Below the pieces are notes generated by a model that searched no databases, had not been told where the DNA came from, and saw only the letters and a list, made by a program, of their open reading frames with translations. A stretch of 64,000 nt of DNA from Extibacter muris. GTDB lineage: Bacteria > Bacillota > Clostridia > Lachnospirales > Lachnospiraceae. Of this stretch, positions 44,651 through 53,911 are shown piece after piece (position 1 is the first letter of the stretch; every line of letters starts with the position of its first letter). Made by a program: the position numbers and the translations under genes. The stretch is taken from the NCBI RefSeq assembly GCF_004345005.1, contig NZ_SMMX01000003.1, positions 298,272 to 362,271 on the forward strand. The letters are read 5' to 3'.

Positions 44651-46699
44651 ATGATTGAGGAAAGATATGAACTTGCAATAGAACGCATAAAAGAAATCTG
44701 TAAAGAAGATACGGTAGCCGGAACATACCGTGGCTATTTCTGCAGTACGGCACGGTTTATCGGAATGCTTGATGAACTGAACGGAAAGATAGAGAGCGGA
44801 ACATATGCGGACCTTCCGCTTTATGAGCTTAAAAAGTGGAATGAAAGCCTGTACGCAGATATACTGCCCGGGCAATATGAGACAAGCTATGCCAATCCGG
44901 ATTATGCTGTGGAGAAGACAGGAAGAGAATACGGACAGATACTGAGCTTCCTGTACACGGAACTGAGAGGCGCAATCCCATATATATTCGAGGGCAGGAA
45001 GGAATATCTGGACATCTTATACGAACTGTTCATAGAGATATATAATGCGTTTGAGGACAAGGACGAACCTGAGACAGAGACGCTGAAGGAGATCGTCTAT
45101 TGGTATGCCAGCGACTACTGTGACGTATTCGCGGCCGACAGGGTCAGAGAACAGATCGATCCTGAGGAGTCATTCGCCACGGATATTATCATGGACAGCA
45201 ACCTCTCGGATCTGAGATATCTGTACCGGTTCGGAGAGTATATAAGCGAGAATGAATGGAAGACGGCAGAACACCTGAACAGCCTCGATGCGTCTGTCAT
45301 TCGGAAGATGGCCGATACCTTCACGGAAGGCTATCGGATGGGATTCATCAATACAGGCAAGGACCTGGCTAAAAAGTCTGTCGTAAATATCCGGTATGTA
45401 ATAGGTTTTGAACGGGTCATCCGCCAGGCGATAGAGAATTTTGCCCAGATGGGCCTCAAGCCTGTCATCTACCGCTCCGGCGCAAGCGTGCTGACGAAAC
45501 GCCAGCATCTGAAGACCGGCTATTACGGAGCCATTCCGAATAAGCAGTACGAATATGACCATAGAAATGACCAAGGGCTTTATCTGGATAAAAAGTTCAT
45601 AGAGCGCAGGCTGGAAGTCATCCAGACGGCCTACGAACAGAATAAGGAACTGGCCGCCCGGTTTGCAGGTCCTGCCTGCATGGATGTCTTCGGAGAGCAT
45701 CCATTTTCTCCGGAGCAGAAAGATACGGCGGTCAGGCTTACGAAAAAGCAGGAAGAGCTGTCGCTGCTCTATGAAAGCCGTTCCGGACAGATTACGAATA
45801 CGTATATCAAAGGCGAAGAGAGGAGCTTTACTATCGTCGCATATCCTGTGCCGGAGATTGGCAGGCAGTATGAAGAGATCTTCGATGAAGTTATCAGAAT
45901 CAATACGCTGGATGCCTCCCTGTACGCCAAAGTCCAGCAGACGCTCATCGATGCCCTCGACCAAGGCGAATATGTACACGTAAAAGGCAGAGGCGGCAAT
46001 AAGACGGATATGAGGGTACAGCTTTACCGGCTTACGGATCCACAGAAAGAGACCATATTTGAAAACTGCGTGGCAGATGTCAACATACCGGTAGGGGAGG
46101 TGTTCACCTCTCCGGTACTGGAAGGTACGGGCGGTATCCTGCATGTAAGCCGCGTATATCTGAACGAACTACTGTATCAGGATCTTGAAATAACATTCTC
46201 CAACGGCATGATTGCAGAGTATACGTGCGGCAATTTTGAGCGGGAGATGGAGAACAGAAGCTATGTACATGACAACATCCTCCACAGGCACGCGACGCTT
46301 CCCCTCGGTGAATTTGCCATCGGGACGAATACGACCGCTTATGTCGCTGCGAGGAAATACGGGATGGAAGATAAGCTGCCGATTCTGATAGCAGAAAAGA
46401 TGGGCCCTCATTTTGCGGTCGGAGACACGTGCTACAGCTGGAGCGAAGATATCAAAGTGTATAATCCGGACGGAAAAGAGATCGTGGCAAGAGATAATTC
46501 CGTGTCAGCCAGGCGGGCGGAGGATGTGTCAAAAGCATATTTCCATTGCCATACGGATATCACGATACCTTATGATGAACTCGGCAGCATCACTGTTGTC
46601 ACGCCGGCGGGAGAAGAGATTCCGCTGCTTGAAAATGGAAGGTTCGTGCTCCCGGGTACGGAGATTCTGAACGAGCCTCTGGAAAAATACAATAATTGA
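44651..46699 (+). CDS. M29-type aminopeptidase with large N-terminal extension
   Basis: 682 residues, start ATG immediately after the previous stop. The C-terminal half (about 355-680) fits family M29 (metal-dependent aminopeptidases): KGRGGNKTDMRVQL, NIPVGEVFTSP (metal-ligand Glu), LPLGEFAIG, GPHFAVGDTCYSW and FHCHTDITI near the end. The first about 350 residues are not part of the classic 400-residue M29 enzyme and have no motif I recognise; they are acidic and helical. A cytosolic peptidase is likely, substrate unknown. Confidence 0.8.
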   Translation: MIEERYELAIERIKEICKEDTVAGTYRGYFCSTARFIGMLDELNGKIESGTYADLPLYELKKWNESLYADILPGQYETSYANPDYAVEKTGREYGQILSFLYTELRGAIPYIFEGRKEYLDILYELFIEIYNAFEDKDEPETETLKEIVYWYASDYCDVFAADRVREQIDPEESFATDIIMDSNLSDLRYLYRFGEYISENEWKTAEHLNSLDASVIRKMADTFTEGYRMGFINTGKDLAKKSVVNIRYVIGFERVIRQAIENFAQMGLKPVIYRSGASVLTKRQHLKTGYYGAIPNKQYEYDHRNDQGLYLDKKFIERRLEVIQTAYEQNKELAARFAGPACMDVFGEHPFSPEQKDTAVRLTKKQEELSLLYESRSGQITNTYIKGEERSFTIVAYPVPEIGRQYEEIFDEVIRINTLDASLYAKVQQTLIDALDQGEYVHVKGRGGNKTDMRVQLYRLTDPQKETIFENCVADVNIPVGEVFTSPVLEGTGGILHVSRVYLNELLYQDLEITFSNGMIAEYTCGNFEREMENRSYVHDNILHRHATLPLGEFAIGTNTTAYVAARKYGMEDKLPILIAEKMGPHFAVGDTCYSWSEDIKVYNPDGKEIVARDNSVSARRAEDVSKAYFHCHTDITIPYDELGSITVVTPAGEEIPLLENGRFVLPGTEILNEPLEKYNN

Positions 46700-46709
46700 G
46701 ACATGCGTA

Positions 46710-46739
46710 TTGAACTGCCGAGGTTCAGTATGATATGAT
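46710..46739 (+). promoter_or_regulatory. Promoter of the purine genes
   Basis: TTGAAC (46710-46715) - 18 - TATGAT (46734-46739), with a short hairpin TGAAC/GTTCA (46711-46727) in the spacer. No purine riboswitch-like structure is visible in the short leader. Confidence 0.55.
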
Positions 46740-46775
46740 TTATATGCAAATTTTAAATACGAAAGGATGAAGATT

Positions 46776-47288
46776 ATGCCAAAAGTAGGAATCGTTATGG
46801 GCAGCGACTCAGACATGAAAGTGATGAGCAAGGCAGCCGACATGCTTGAGAAGTTAGGAGTAGAATATGAGATGACTATCATCTCCGCACACCGTATGCC
46901 GGATATATTCTATGATTATGCAAAGTCAGCAGAAGAAAAGGGTTATAAAGTCATCATAGCCGGAGCTGGGATGGCAGCACACCTTCCCGGCATGTGCGCG
47001 GCCATCTTCCCGATGCCTGTCATCGGAATCCCGATGTCCAGCAAGAATCTGGACGGGCAGGACGCTCTCTATTCTATCGTCCAGATGCCGCCGGGAATTC
47101 CGGTTGCTACCGTTGCAATCGATGGAGGAGCGAACGCGGCGATACTGGCTGCAAGGATACTGGCGACCTCTGATCCGGAACTTCTTGAAAGGCTGAAGGC
47201 CTATTCACAGGAAATGAAGGAAACTGTTCAGGCCAAATCGGAAAAGCTCGATAAACTTGGATATAAAGAATATATGAACCAGATGTAA
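46776..47288 (+). CDS. purE: N5-carboxyaminoimidazole ribonucleotide mutase
   Basis: Class I PurE, 170 residues from the ATG at 46776 (site AAAGGATGAAG; the ATG at 46767 falls inside this region). [16 protein letters not shown] and [11 protein letters not shown] are the conserved CAIR-binding motifs. Confidence 0.95.
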   Translation: MPKVGIVMGSDSDMKVMSKAADMLEKLGVEYEMTIISAHRMPDIFYDYAKSAEEKGYKVIIAGAGMAAHLPGMCAAIFPMPVIGIPMSSKNLDGQDALYSIVQMPPGIPVATVAIDGGANAAILAARILATSDPELLERLKAYSQEMKETVQAKSEKLDKLGYKEYMNQM

Positions 47289-47299
47289 GGAGAAGAGGA

Positions 47300-48325
47300 A
47301 TGGATTACAAGAACGCAGGTGTAGATATCGAAGCAGGTTACAAATCTGTGGAACTGATGAAGGAACACATCCAGAACACGATGAGGCCGGAGGTGCTGAC
47401 GAATATCGGAGGATTCTCAGGAGCTTTCTCTATGGAAGCATTCAGTAATATGGAGAAGCCGACGCTCGTATCAGGGACGGACGGTGTAGGTACAAAACTG
47501 AAATTGGCATTTCTTTTAGATAAACACGATACGATTGGTATCGACTGTGTCGCTATGTGTGTCAACGATATTGCCTGTGCGGGGGGAGAGCCGTTATTCT
47601 TCCTCGACTATATCGCATGTGGCAGGAACGAGCCCGAGAAGATTGCCACGATCGTGAGCGGCGTGGCAGACGGCTGCGTACAGTCCGGGGCAGCGCTCAT
47701 CGGCGGGGAGACGGCAGAGATGCCGGGCTTCTACCCGGAGGATGAGTATGACCTGGCCGGATTTGCGGTTGGCGTGGTCGATGAAAAAGACCTGATTACC
47801 GGAAAAGAGCTGAAAGCCGGCGACGTACTTATCGGCATGGCATCTTCGGGGGTGCACAGCAATGGCTTCTCTCTCGTGAGAAAAGTATTTGACATGACAA
47901 AAGAGTCGCTGAATACATATTATGACGAACTGGATGCCACATTAGGTGAGGCGCTCATCGCGCCGACGAAGATATATGTGAAAGCGCTGTCCGGCATAAA
48001 GGCGGCGGGCGTGAAAATAAAGGCGTGCAGCCATATAACCGGAGGCGGCTTCTATGAGAATATTCCGCGTATGCTATGTGACGGCATGCATGCAGTCGTG
48101 GAAAAGGACAGCTACCCGGTTCCGCCGATATTCGGGCTGCTGGCAAGAGAAGGACAGATTGAGGAACATGCGATGTACAATACGTATAACATGGGGCTTG
48201 GCATGATCGTAGCAGTGGATGCCGGTGATGCTGATAAGACGATGGAGGCGATAAAAGCCGCCGGAGAAGCTCCGTACGTCGTAGGCCGCATCGAGGCAGG
48301 CGAAAAGGGAGTTACATTATGCTAA
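47300..48325 (+). CDS. purM: Phosphoribosylformylglycinamidine cyclo-ligase (AIR synthetase)
   Basis: 341 residues. [23 protein letters not shown] and [15 protein letters not shown] are the ATP- and substrate-binding motifs. Fits the PurM step before PurE. ATG after AGGAGAAGAGG, 11 bases downstream of purE; overlaps purN by 7 bases. Confidence 0.96.
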   Translation: MDYKNAGVDIEAGYKSVELMKEHIQNTMRPEVLTNIGGFSGAFSMEAFSNMEKPTLVSGTDGVGTKLKLAFLLDKHDTIGIDCVAMCVNDIACAGGEPLFFLDYIACGRNEPEKIATIVSGVADGCVQSGAALIGGETAEMPGFYPEDEYDLAGFAVGVVDEKDLITGKELKAGDVLIGMASSGVHSNGFSLVRKVFDMTKESLNTYYDELDATLGEALIAPTKIYVKALSGIKAAGVKIKACSHITGGGFYENIPRMLCDGMHAVVEKDSYPVPPIFGLLAREGQIEEHAMYNTYNMGLGMIVAVDAGDADKTMEAIKAAGEAPYVVGRIEAGEKGVTLC

Positions 48326-48945
48326 ATGTAGTCGTACTTGTATCCGGTGGCGGGACGAATCTGCAGGCGCTCATAGACGCCGTGGATTCCGGATCCGTTG
48401 CCAATACGAAGCTGGCCGGTGTAATCAGCAACAACAGGAATGCATACGCGCTGCAACGGGCGGCGGACAATGGGATTCCGGGAATATGCATATCCCCGAA
48501 GGACTTTGCAACCAGAGATGAGTTCAACGTGAAGTTTCTGGATGCAGTGGATACGCTTTCGCCGGATCTTATCGTGCTGGCAGGGTTCCTTGTCGTCATA
48601 CCGCCGGCGATGATAGAGAAATACAGGAACCGCATCATCAATATCCACCCGTCTCTTATTCCGTCTTTCTGCGGAACAGGGTATTACGGGCTGAAAGTGC
48701 ATGAGGCCGCGCTGAAGCGTGGAGTGAAAGTGGCGGGAGCTACCGTACACTTCGTGGACGAAGGGACGGATACCGGCCCGATTATTCTGCAGAAGGCCGT
48801 AGAGGTAGTACAGGGCGATACCCCGGAAGTGCTTCAGCGGCGGGTGATGGAGCAGGCAGAGTGGAAGATACTGCCGCAGGCCGTCGGCCTCATTGCCGCA
48901 GGCAGGGTGGAAGTGGAAGACGGAAGAGTGTTTATCAGAGAGTAA
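48319..48945 (+). CDS. purN: Phosphoribosylglycinamide formyltransferase
   Basis: Folate-dependent GAR transformylase, 208 residues. [13 protein letters not shown] at the N terminus, [11 protein letters not shown] (catalytic His), the Asp-containing [11 protein letters not shown] loop. Translationally coupled to purM. Confidence 0.96.
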   Translation: MLNVVVLVSGGGTNLQALIDAVDSGSVANTKLAGVISNNRNAYALQRAADNGIPGICISPKDFATRDEFNVKFLDAVDTLSPDLIVLAGFLVVIPPAMIEKYRNRIINIHPSLIPSFCGTGYYGLKVHEAALKRGVKVAGATVHFVDEGTDTGPIILQKAVEVVQGDTPEVLQRRVMEQAEWKILPQAVGLIAAGRVEVEDGRVFIRE

Positions 48946-48983
48946 AGCAGGATAGCATGACAGATACAGGAGGAGAACGTGGA

Positions 48984-50255
48984 ATGAAGGTATTAATTGT
49001 CGGTAGCGGCGGAAGAGAACATGCCATAGCTTACAGTGTGGCAAAGAGCGAAAAGGTTGATAAGATATACTGTGCCCCCGGAAATGCAGGGATAGCAGAA
49101 CTGGCGGAATGTGCCCCCATCGGCGCCATGGAATTTGACAAGATCGTGGCCTTTGCCAGGGAAAAGAGGATTGACCTTGTAATCGTAGGTATGGACGACC
49201 CTCTTGCAGGCGGCCTGGTGGATGAACTGGAAGCGGCAGGCATCCGGGCGTTCGGCCCGAAAAAGAACGCGGCTGTTCTGGAAGGATCCAAGGCATTTTC
49301 AAAAGACCTTATGAAGAAATATAACATTCCGACGGCAGGATATGAGAATTTTGAAGATCCCGAAGAAGCTCTTGCCTATCTGAAAACTGCAAAATTCCCA
49401 ATTGTATTGAAAGCGGATGGCCTTGCTCTAGGCAAGGGAGTGCTCATATGCAGTACATATGAAGAGGCGGAAGCCGGCGTGAAGACGATTATGGTAGATA
49501 AGCAGTTTGGAGCTTCCGGGAATACGATGGTCGTGGAAGAGTTTATGACCGGTCGGGAAGTGTCTGTCCTGTCCTTCGTGGACGGGAACACGGTCAGGAC
49601 GATGACGTCCGCCCAGGACCACAAACGGGCCGGCGACGGCGATACCGGGCTGAACACAGGCGGAATGGGTACATTTTCACCAAGTCCATTCTACACAAAA
49701 GAGGTGGAAGAGTTCTGTGACAGATACATCTATCAGGCGACGGTCGATGCCATGAAAGAAGAGGGACGGCCATTCAAGGGGATCATATTTTTCGGCCTCA
49801 TGCTGACGGAGGAGGGGCCGAAAGTGCTGGAATACAACGCCAGATTCGGCGATCCGGAGGCGCAGGTGGTGCTTCCCCGCATGAAGAATGATCTCATAGA
49901 AGTGATAGAGGCATGTGTCGATGGCACGCTTGACAAGATAGACCTTCGGTTTGAAGACAATGCGGCTGTCTGCGTAGTTCTTGCATCCGACGGATACCCC
50001 GTCCAATATGAGAAGGGGCTTCCGATTACGGGGCTGGAAGAGTTCAAGAAACACGACGGATACTACTGCTTCCATGCCGGAACTAAGTTCGACGGTGAAC
50101 AGATCGTGACGAACGGAGGCCGTGTGCTCGGCGTGACGGCAAAAGGGAAAGACCTGAAGGAAGCCAGGGCCAATGCCTATGCGGCCACCGAATGGGTGAA
50201 GTTTGACAACAAATATATGCGCCACGATATCGGTAAAGCGATTGATGAGGCATAA
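48984..50255 (+). CDS. purD: Phosphoribosylamine-glycine ligase
   Basis: ATP-grasp GAR synthetase, 423 residues from the ATG at 48984 (site AGGAGGAGAACG); the open frame from 48861 runs through purN and is not used. VGSGGREHAIAYSV, KADGLALGKGV, GLNTGGMGTFSP and LEYNARFGDPEAQ are present. Ends the purE-M-N-D cluster. Confidence 0.96.
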   Translation: MKVLIVGSGGREHAIAYSVAKSEKVDKIYCAPGNAGIAELAECAPIGAMEFDKIVAFAREKRIDLVIVGMDDPLAGGLVDELEAAGIRAFGPKKNAAVLEGSKAFSKDLMKKYNIPTAGYENFEDPEEALAYLKTAKFPIVLKADGLALGKGVLICSTYEEAEAGVKTIMVDKQFGASGNTMVVEEFMTGREVSVLSFVDGNTVRTMTSAQDHKRAGDGDTGLNTGGMGTFSPSPFYTKEVEEFCDRYIYQATVDAMKEEGRPFKGIIFFGLMLTEEGPKVLEYNARFGDPEAQVVLPRMKNDLIEVIEACVDGTLDKIDLRFEDNAAVCVVLASDGYPVQYEKGLPITGLEEFKKHDGYYCFHAGTKFDGEQIVTNGGRVLGVTAKGKDLKEARANAYAATEWVKFDNKYMRHDIGKAIDEA

Positions 50256-50312
50256 ATGAAAGGCGTATATCGCTATGCGTAGAGCGCGGCAAGATATAGA
50301 GAAAGAAGGGGC

Positions 50313-50650
50313 ATGGAAAAGTTGAATGATATTCGGTTGATTGGTTACAGCATCCGCAGCCAGAGGCGGAAAAAAGGCATGACGTTACAGCAGCGAAAAT
50401 GCCTCTCTTATCTATATGATATATGACGATCGAACCGGACGGGGCAGGGGACGGACTGTGGTGGGAGCATGAATACCACGAAGTCGGAACTGTTCTGGAA
50501 GGGCGGCTGACGCTTACTCTGGATAACCAGACTTTCGAGCTGGATGAAGGGGATACGATTCTCATAAAGGCCCACACCCGACACTGCTATTTTAACAGGA
50601 CAAAGGAGAGCTGCGTCTCTTATTGGACAAGATGTAAGGAAATAAAGTAA
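50313..50650 (+). pseudogene. XRE-HTH + cupin regulator, internally deleted
   Basis: The N terminus MEKLNDIRLIGYSIRSQRR, followed by KKGMTLQQ, is the start of a helix-turn-helix/cupin regulator (ATG with AGAAAGGGGC). After about 30 residues it runs out of frame. The cupin end resumes in another frame from 50423: GLWWEHEYHEVGTVLEGRL to HCYFNRTKESCVSYWT. Roughly 60 residues, including the rest of the HTH, are missing, so this cannot bind DNA. Confidence 0.75.
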
Positions 50651-50665
50651 TCAAGTGATTCTAAT

Positions 50666-50698
50666 AGCCATCGGCAGGAAGTGCCGGTGGCTTTTTTG
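50666..50698. terminator. Terminator between the HTH-cupin remnant and gntR
   Basis: AGCCATCGGCA (50666-50676) and TGCCGGTGGCT (50682-50692) with one T-G pair, followed by TTTTTT. Convergent position means it can stop transcription from the left side. Confidence 0.8.
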
Positions 50699-50729
50699 GG
50701 CTGGAGAGGACGAACGCATGGCTGTACTG

Positions 50730-51458
50730 CTAATTGCGGCTCTGCGTCAGCGTATATTCAAAATGATCGGTCAGATAATACGTGGCAAAGAGTTCGATTG
50801 GAACTTCTCTTTCCTTAACCATTCCGTAGGTCAGCCCCGTCGAGTAAAGGAGGGGCGTATCTTTGCTGATATCGAGATGATTCATGACCTTGCCATATGC
50901 AGGAACTGCTTTCAGCTTCAAAGTCGTGGTTGAGATTTTCACATTGTAGCTTTCTTCTATAATCTTATAGAGCGAACTGTCGATGAAATCATATCCCTCG
51001 ATGTCACGGAAGACCTCATACGGCAGGGTGGTCTGTGTAAAACAGAGAGGAGTGTCATCCGCATAATATATACGTTCAAGGTAAAAGACCGGATCTGCCT
51101 TGCGCAGCTGCAGCCTGGCGACCTCTTCCGCACTGCTTATGCGTATTTCTGACTTGATGACTTTTCTGCCGGGAGTCATCCCCTGCCGGATGATCTCTTC
51201 CGTGTAGCTTGAGATGGACGTCAGTTCCTGGAGCCTGGCTGTTCTTCTGACGCAGGTGCGCTTCCCCTGCATCTTTTCGATATATCCGTTATGATACAGC
51301 TCATCAATAGCCCGGCGGGCGGTAACACGGCTGACATCATAAGAAGCGATCAGCTGTGACTCGCTCGGAAGTTCCGCGCCTCCCGGGAGCTCTCCTGACT
51401 GGATCCTGCCTATCAGATCTTCTTCAATTATCTTATACTTCGGTTTTTTCTCATTCAT
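50730..51458 (-). CDS. GntR-family regulator with UTRA domain (HutC type)
   Basis: 242 residues. N-terminal wHTH (IIEEDLIGRIQSGELPGGAE, LPSESQLIASYDVSRVTARR) and a C-terminal UTRA ligand-binding domain (VFYLERIYYADDTPL, LYSTGLTYGMVKEREVPIEL). It faces away from the ADPRH-PfkB-PnuC operon with the IS110 remnant between; a GT-N-TAC-type palindrome in the operon promoter (52811-52829) is a good operator candidate. The ligand could be a phosphosugar or nucleoside-derived compound. Confidence 0.9.
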   Translation of the reverse strand: MNEKKPKYKIIEEDLIGRIQSGELPGGAELPSESQLIASYDVSRVTARRAIDELYHNGYIEKMQGKRTCVRRTARLQELTSISSYTEEIIRQGMTPGRKVIKSEIRISSAEEVARLQLRKADPVFYLERIYYADDTPLCFTQTTLPYEVFRDIEGYDFIDSSLYKIIEESYNVKISTTTLKLKAVPAYGKVMNHLDISKDTPLLYSTGLTYGMVKEREVPIELFATYYLTDHFEYTLTQSRN

Positions 51459-51474
51459 ATAACCCGTCTTTCTG

Positions 51475-51517
51475 CGAAAGACACCAATGCATCATGAAAC
51501 ATGTGCATTGACTTTCG
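51475..51517. promoter_or_regulatory. Palindrome upstream of gntR
   Basis: CGAAAG...AATGCA (51475-51491) and TGCATT...CTTTCG (51504-51517) form an interrupted inverted repeat right upstream of the gntR start, possibly an autoregulatory site or a hairpin in its 5' leader. Confidence 0.45.
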
Positions 51518-51584
51518 CTATCTAATTTATTTTCCTTCTGATATTATTTCTTTATAAGACTGACACACTACAGAACACGTGGAG

Positions 51585-51765
51585 GTGAGTGGCGGGGCTG
51601 TATAGCGGCAACCTCGTATTCATATATGTTGTCGGTCATCCGTTAATGCATCAATGAGTGGCGCATAACAGTAGCCCGTAAACTTATCTCTTCCGAAGTC
51701 GACTCGATCCCGTCGGATGACCAGTCACTGTCAGTTTTATAACTATAATACCAGGAGGTAGCTAC
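51585..51765 (+). ncRNA. Structured non-coding leader of IS110, probable bridge-RNA region
   Basis: IS110-group elements carry a bridge RNA between the left end and the transposase start (established for this family). Here 180 non-coding bases precede the TTG start. They contain a 9-bp perfect stem GGTCATCCG (51634-51642) / CGGATGACC (51714-51722), a partly pairing outer GTGAGTGG / CCAGTCAC, and a hairpin CGGCAAC / GTTGTCG with a loop of about 15 bases (51606-51635). The size and folding fit a bridge RNA; the loop guide sequences were not tested. Confidence 0.5.
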
Positions 51766-52591
51766 TTGTCATTTAAAATCTTAAAGTTCAATTGCTGTGG
51801 ACTTGACGTCCACAAAACCTGGATCTATGCCTGTATCGGTATTACCGATTTCAACAATCGTACAGAATATAAGCAGGCTCGCTTTTCTTCCTTCACTAAA
51901 GGATTGAATGAGTTGTGTGATTGGCTTGCTAAATACAACTGCAAAGATGTTCGTATGGAATCTACCGGTAAGTACTGGATCCCTGTTTTCAATGTTTATT
52001 CCACCAGCTGACATCAGAGAACTTAGAGATCTGGTAAGATACCGATATAAACTCACCTGTATGATTACTGGAGAGAAATTTGATGTAACACCTTTTATAC
52101 ATGCTCTGTAAATCTCCTATAGAAGAAATACAAGCTGCTGTTGATGGTGCCATTTCGAAAGAGCAAGCTGTCAAACTTAGACAGTGCCTGGATCACATCG
52201 ATGAACTAGAAAAGCACATTTCAGAAATAGAACAGGAAATCCTTCGTCTCAGTGATAAGTATGAGGCTGCTTTAAACTTGATAAGGACTGTTCCGGGATT
52301 CGATAAGAATCCAATGACTGCAATTCAAGTGCTTTCAGAGATTGGTGGTGATATGTCTGTCTTTCCCACAGCGAAACACCTCGTCTCCTGGGCAGGATGC
52401 TGTCCTCGTAACGATAAAAGCGACCGCAAAATCAAATCCACTAGGATTTCCCGTGCTGGTTCCTATTTTAAACCAGTTCTGGTACAAGTTGCAAATGCTT
52501 TAATCAAATTGTCTTAACTACTTCACAGGCACTTAATCTGCTTAGGCAACGAGGTTATCTTATCAAAGATGATCCTTTGCCAGCTTCCTAA
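51766..52591 (+). pseudogene. IS110-family transposase, with several internal deletions
   Basis: Starts at TTG 51766 after CAGGAGGTAGC. The DEDD N terminus is there (GLDVHKTWIYACIG, MESTGKYWIPVFNV), then the frame jumps to IPPADIRELRDLVRYRYKLT and CMITGEKFDVTPFI, shifts again at 52090-52101, and the C-terminal Transposase_20 part follows (LIRTVPGFDKNPMTAIQVLS, WAGCCPRNDKS, ISRAGSYFKPVL). A last fragment TTSQALNLLRQRGYLIKDD comes after another break at 52517. The segment with the third catalytic Asp (KKDAKW in relatives) is gone. It lies between gntR and the ADPRH operon, so the IS entered an existing regulatory region. Confidence 0.85.
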
Positions 52592-52810
52592 TTAGGTGTT
52601 GCGTCTATATTCAATTTTTCAGCCACCATATGATGGCTTATTTGTGTTGCCTTAATTTATTCTCTAACCGCTACCTCTTTGTTTCAAGCTTGTCGCACCT
52701 CTTTTTTAAACTGCTCTCACGGGTGGAATCCGTTGTCCTATGACAATTATACGTTGAAACGTAAATGATGTAAACATGTTATTATAAGTGTAGAAAATGG
52801 AAAATATATC
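52592..52810. other. Right flank of IS110 remnant; no gene
   Basis: AT-rich, no frame or strong structure apart from a short CACCATATGATGG inverted repeat near 52624. Probably contains the right end of the IS and the start of the operon promoter region. Confidence 0.5.
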
Positions 52811-52829
52811 TTTGTACAGTATGTACAAA
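52811..52829 (+). promoter_or_regulatory. GntR-type operator of the ADPRH-PfkB-PnuC operon
   Basis: TTTGTACA-GTA-TGTACAAA: perfect 8-bp arms around three bases, in the GT-N-TAC...TAC form used by GntR/HutC regulators. It sits about 33 bases before the -35. Confidence 0.65.
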
Positions 52830-52861
52830 TAACATCAGTTTTATTTTGCTATTATTACAAG

Positions 52862-52890
52862 TTGACTATATAAGAAAAAGAACTTATTAT
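52862..52890 (+). promoter_or_regulatory. Promoter of the ADPRH operon
   Basis: TTGACT (52862-52867) - 17 - TATTAT (52885-52890), followed by the GGAAGGAGA ribosome site. Confidence 0.6.
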
Positions 52891-52915
52891 AATATGTGGA
52901 AGGAGACATTGCTAT

Positions 52916-53911
52916 ATGAGAGAAAAGATATTAGGTGTTTTATACGGAATGGCCATAGGTGATGCGATGGGTATGCCTCCGGAGCTTTGGAGCAGAAAAC
53001 GTATGCTGGAGCATTACGGGGAGATCGACGACTTTCTGGACGGATGTCCTGAGAATATCATTTCCTATCAATATAAAGCGGGACAGTTTACGGATGATAC
53101 GAGCCAGGCGCTGACTATATTGGACAGTCTGTCAGAGACGGATTTCGTTCCATCTGCGAGAAGCATAGCGGAACATATCCTGAAGTGGGCAGAAGATGAA
53201 AATGCATTTGAAAATAATATTCTGGGCCCTACTTCTAAAGTTACGCTTCAACTCTTCAAAGAAGGGAAGGATGCCCGTAGATTCTCCGATGAGGCGGTAT
53301 CTAACGGGGCCGCTATGAGGATCGCGCCTGTGGGCACCTTGTTTGAGCCGGAGGAGAGAGAAAGGCTGTGCGATTATGTGGCGGAAGTCTCTCAGGTCAC
53401 TCATACGAGTGACGTGACTATTGCCGGAGCGGCGATGATCGCCATGGCTGTTGCATCAGCGGTGAAGTATGGTGACAGGGAACGGATGATAGAAGATGCC
53501 CTGTCGGTTACGGAGTATGCCATGACCCTCGGCGCGTCTACGCCGAGCCCGTCGCTTTCTGCGAGAACCCGGCTGGCCGTACGGTATGCAAAGGAGTACC
53601 AAGAGGACAGCAGAATGTTTTTGGAACATATATATGACATCATCGGGGCAGGCGTGAACACATCTGAGTCGGTTCCGGCGGCGCTTGCCATTGCCTATTA
53701 CAGTTTCGATGTCAAAACATGTGCGCTTCTTTGTGCCAATCTCGGAGGGGACACGGACACCATCGGGGCCATGGCCGCAGCCATATGTGGAGGGGCCACG
53801 GGGATAGGCAGGATTCCGGATTCCTATGTGGATAAGATCCGGCAGGCGAATGGAGTCAATCTGGAGAAGTATGCCGATGCATTGGCTGAGAAACGGGGGA
53901 AGATAGGATGA
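52916..53911 (+). CDS. ADP-ribosylglycohydrolase-family protein
   Basis: 331 residues of the DraG/ADPRH fold. Mg-binding motifs are intact: YGMAIGDAMGMPPE (residues 10-23), QFTDDTSQALTILDS near 63 and GGDTDTIGAMAAAICGG near 280. The family removes ADP-ribose from proteins or cleaves related N-glycosidic ribosyl bonds. Here it is followed by a PfkB kinase (4-base overlap) and PnuC, so a small-molecule ribosyl substrate such as nicotinamide riboside or another N-riboside is a reasonable inference. Confidence 0.9.
   Translation: MREKILGVLYGMAIGDAMGMPPELWSRKRMLEHYGEIDDFLDGCPENIISYQYKAGQFTDDTSQALTILDSLSETDFVPSARSIAEHILKWAEDENAFENNILGPTSKVTLQLFKEGKDARRFSDEAVSNGAAMRIAPVGTLFEPEERERLCDYVAEVSQVTHTSDVTIAGAAMIAMAVASAVKYGDRERMIEDALSVTEYAMTLGASTPSPSLSARTRLAVRYAKEYQEDSRMFLEHIYDIIGAGVNTSESVPAALAIAYYSFDVKTCALLCANLGGDTDTIGAMAAAICGGATGIGRIPDSYVDKIRQANGVNLEKYADALAEKRGKIG

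Noticed and set aside
46740..46775. Purine riboswitch before purE
   Set aside because: Leader is too short to hold the three-way junction.
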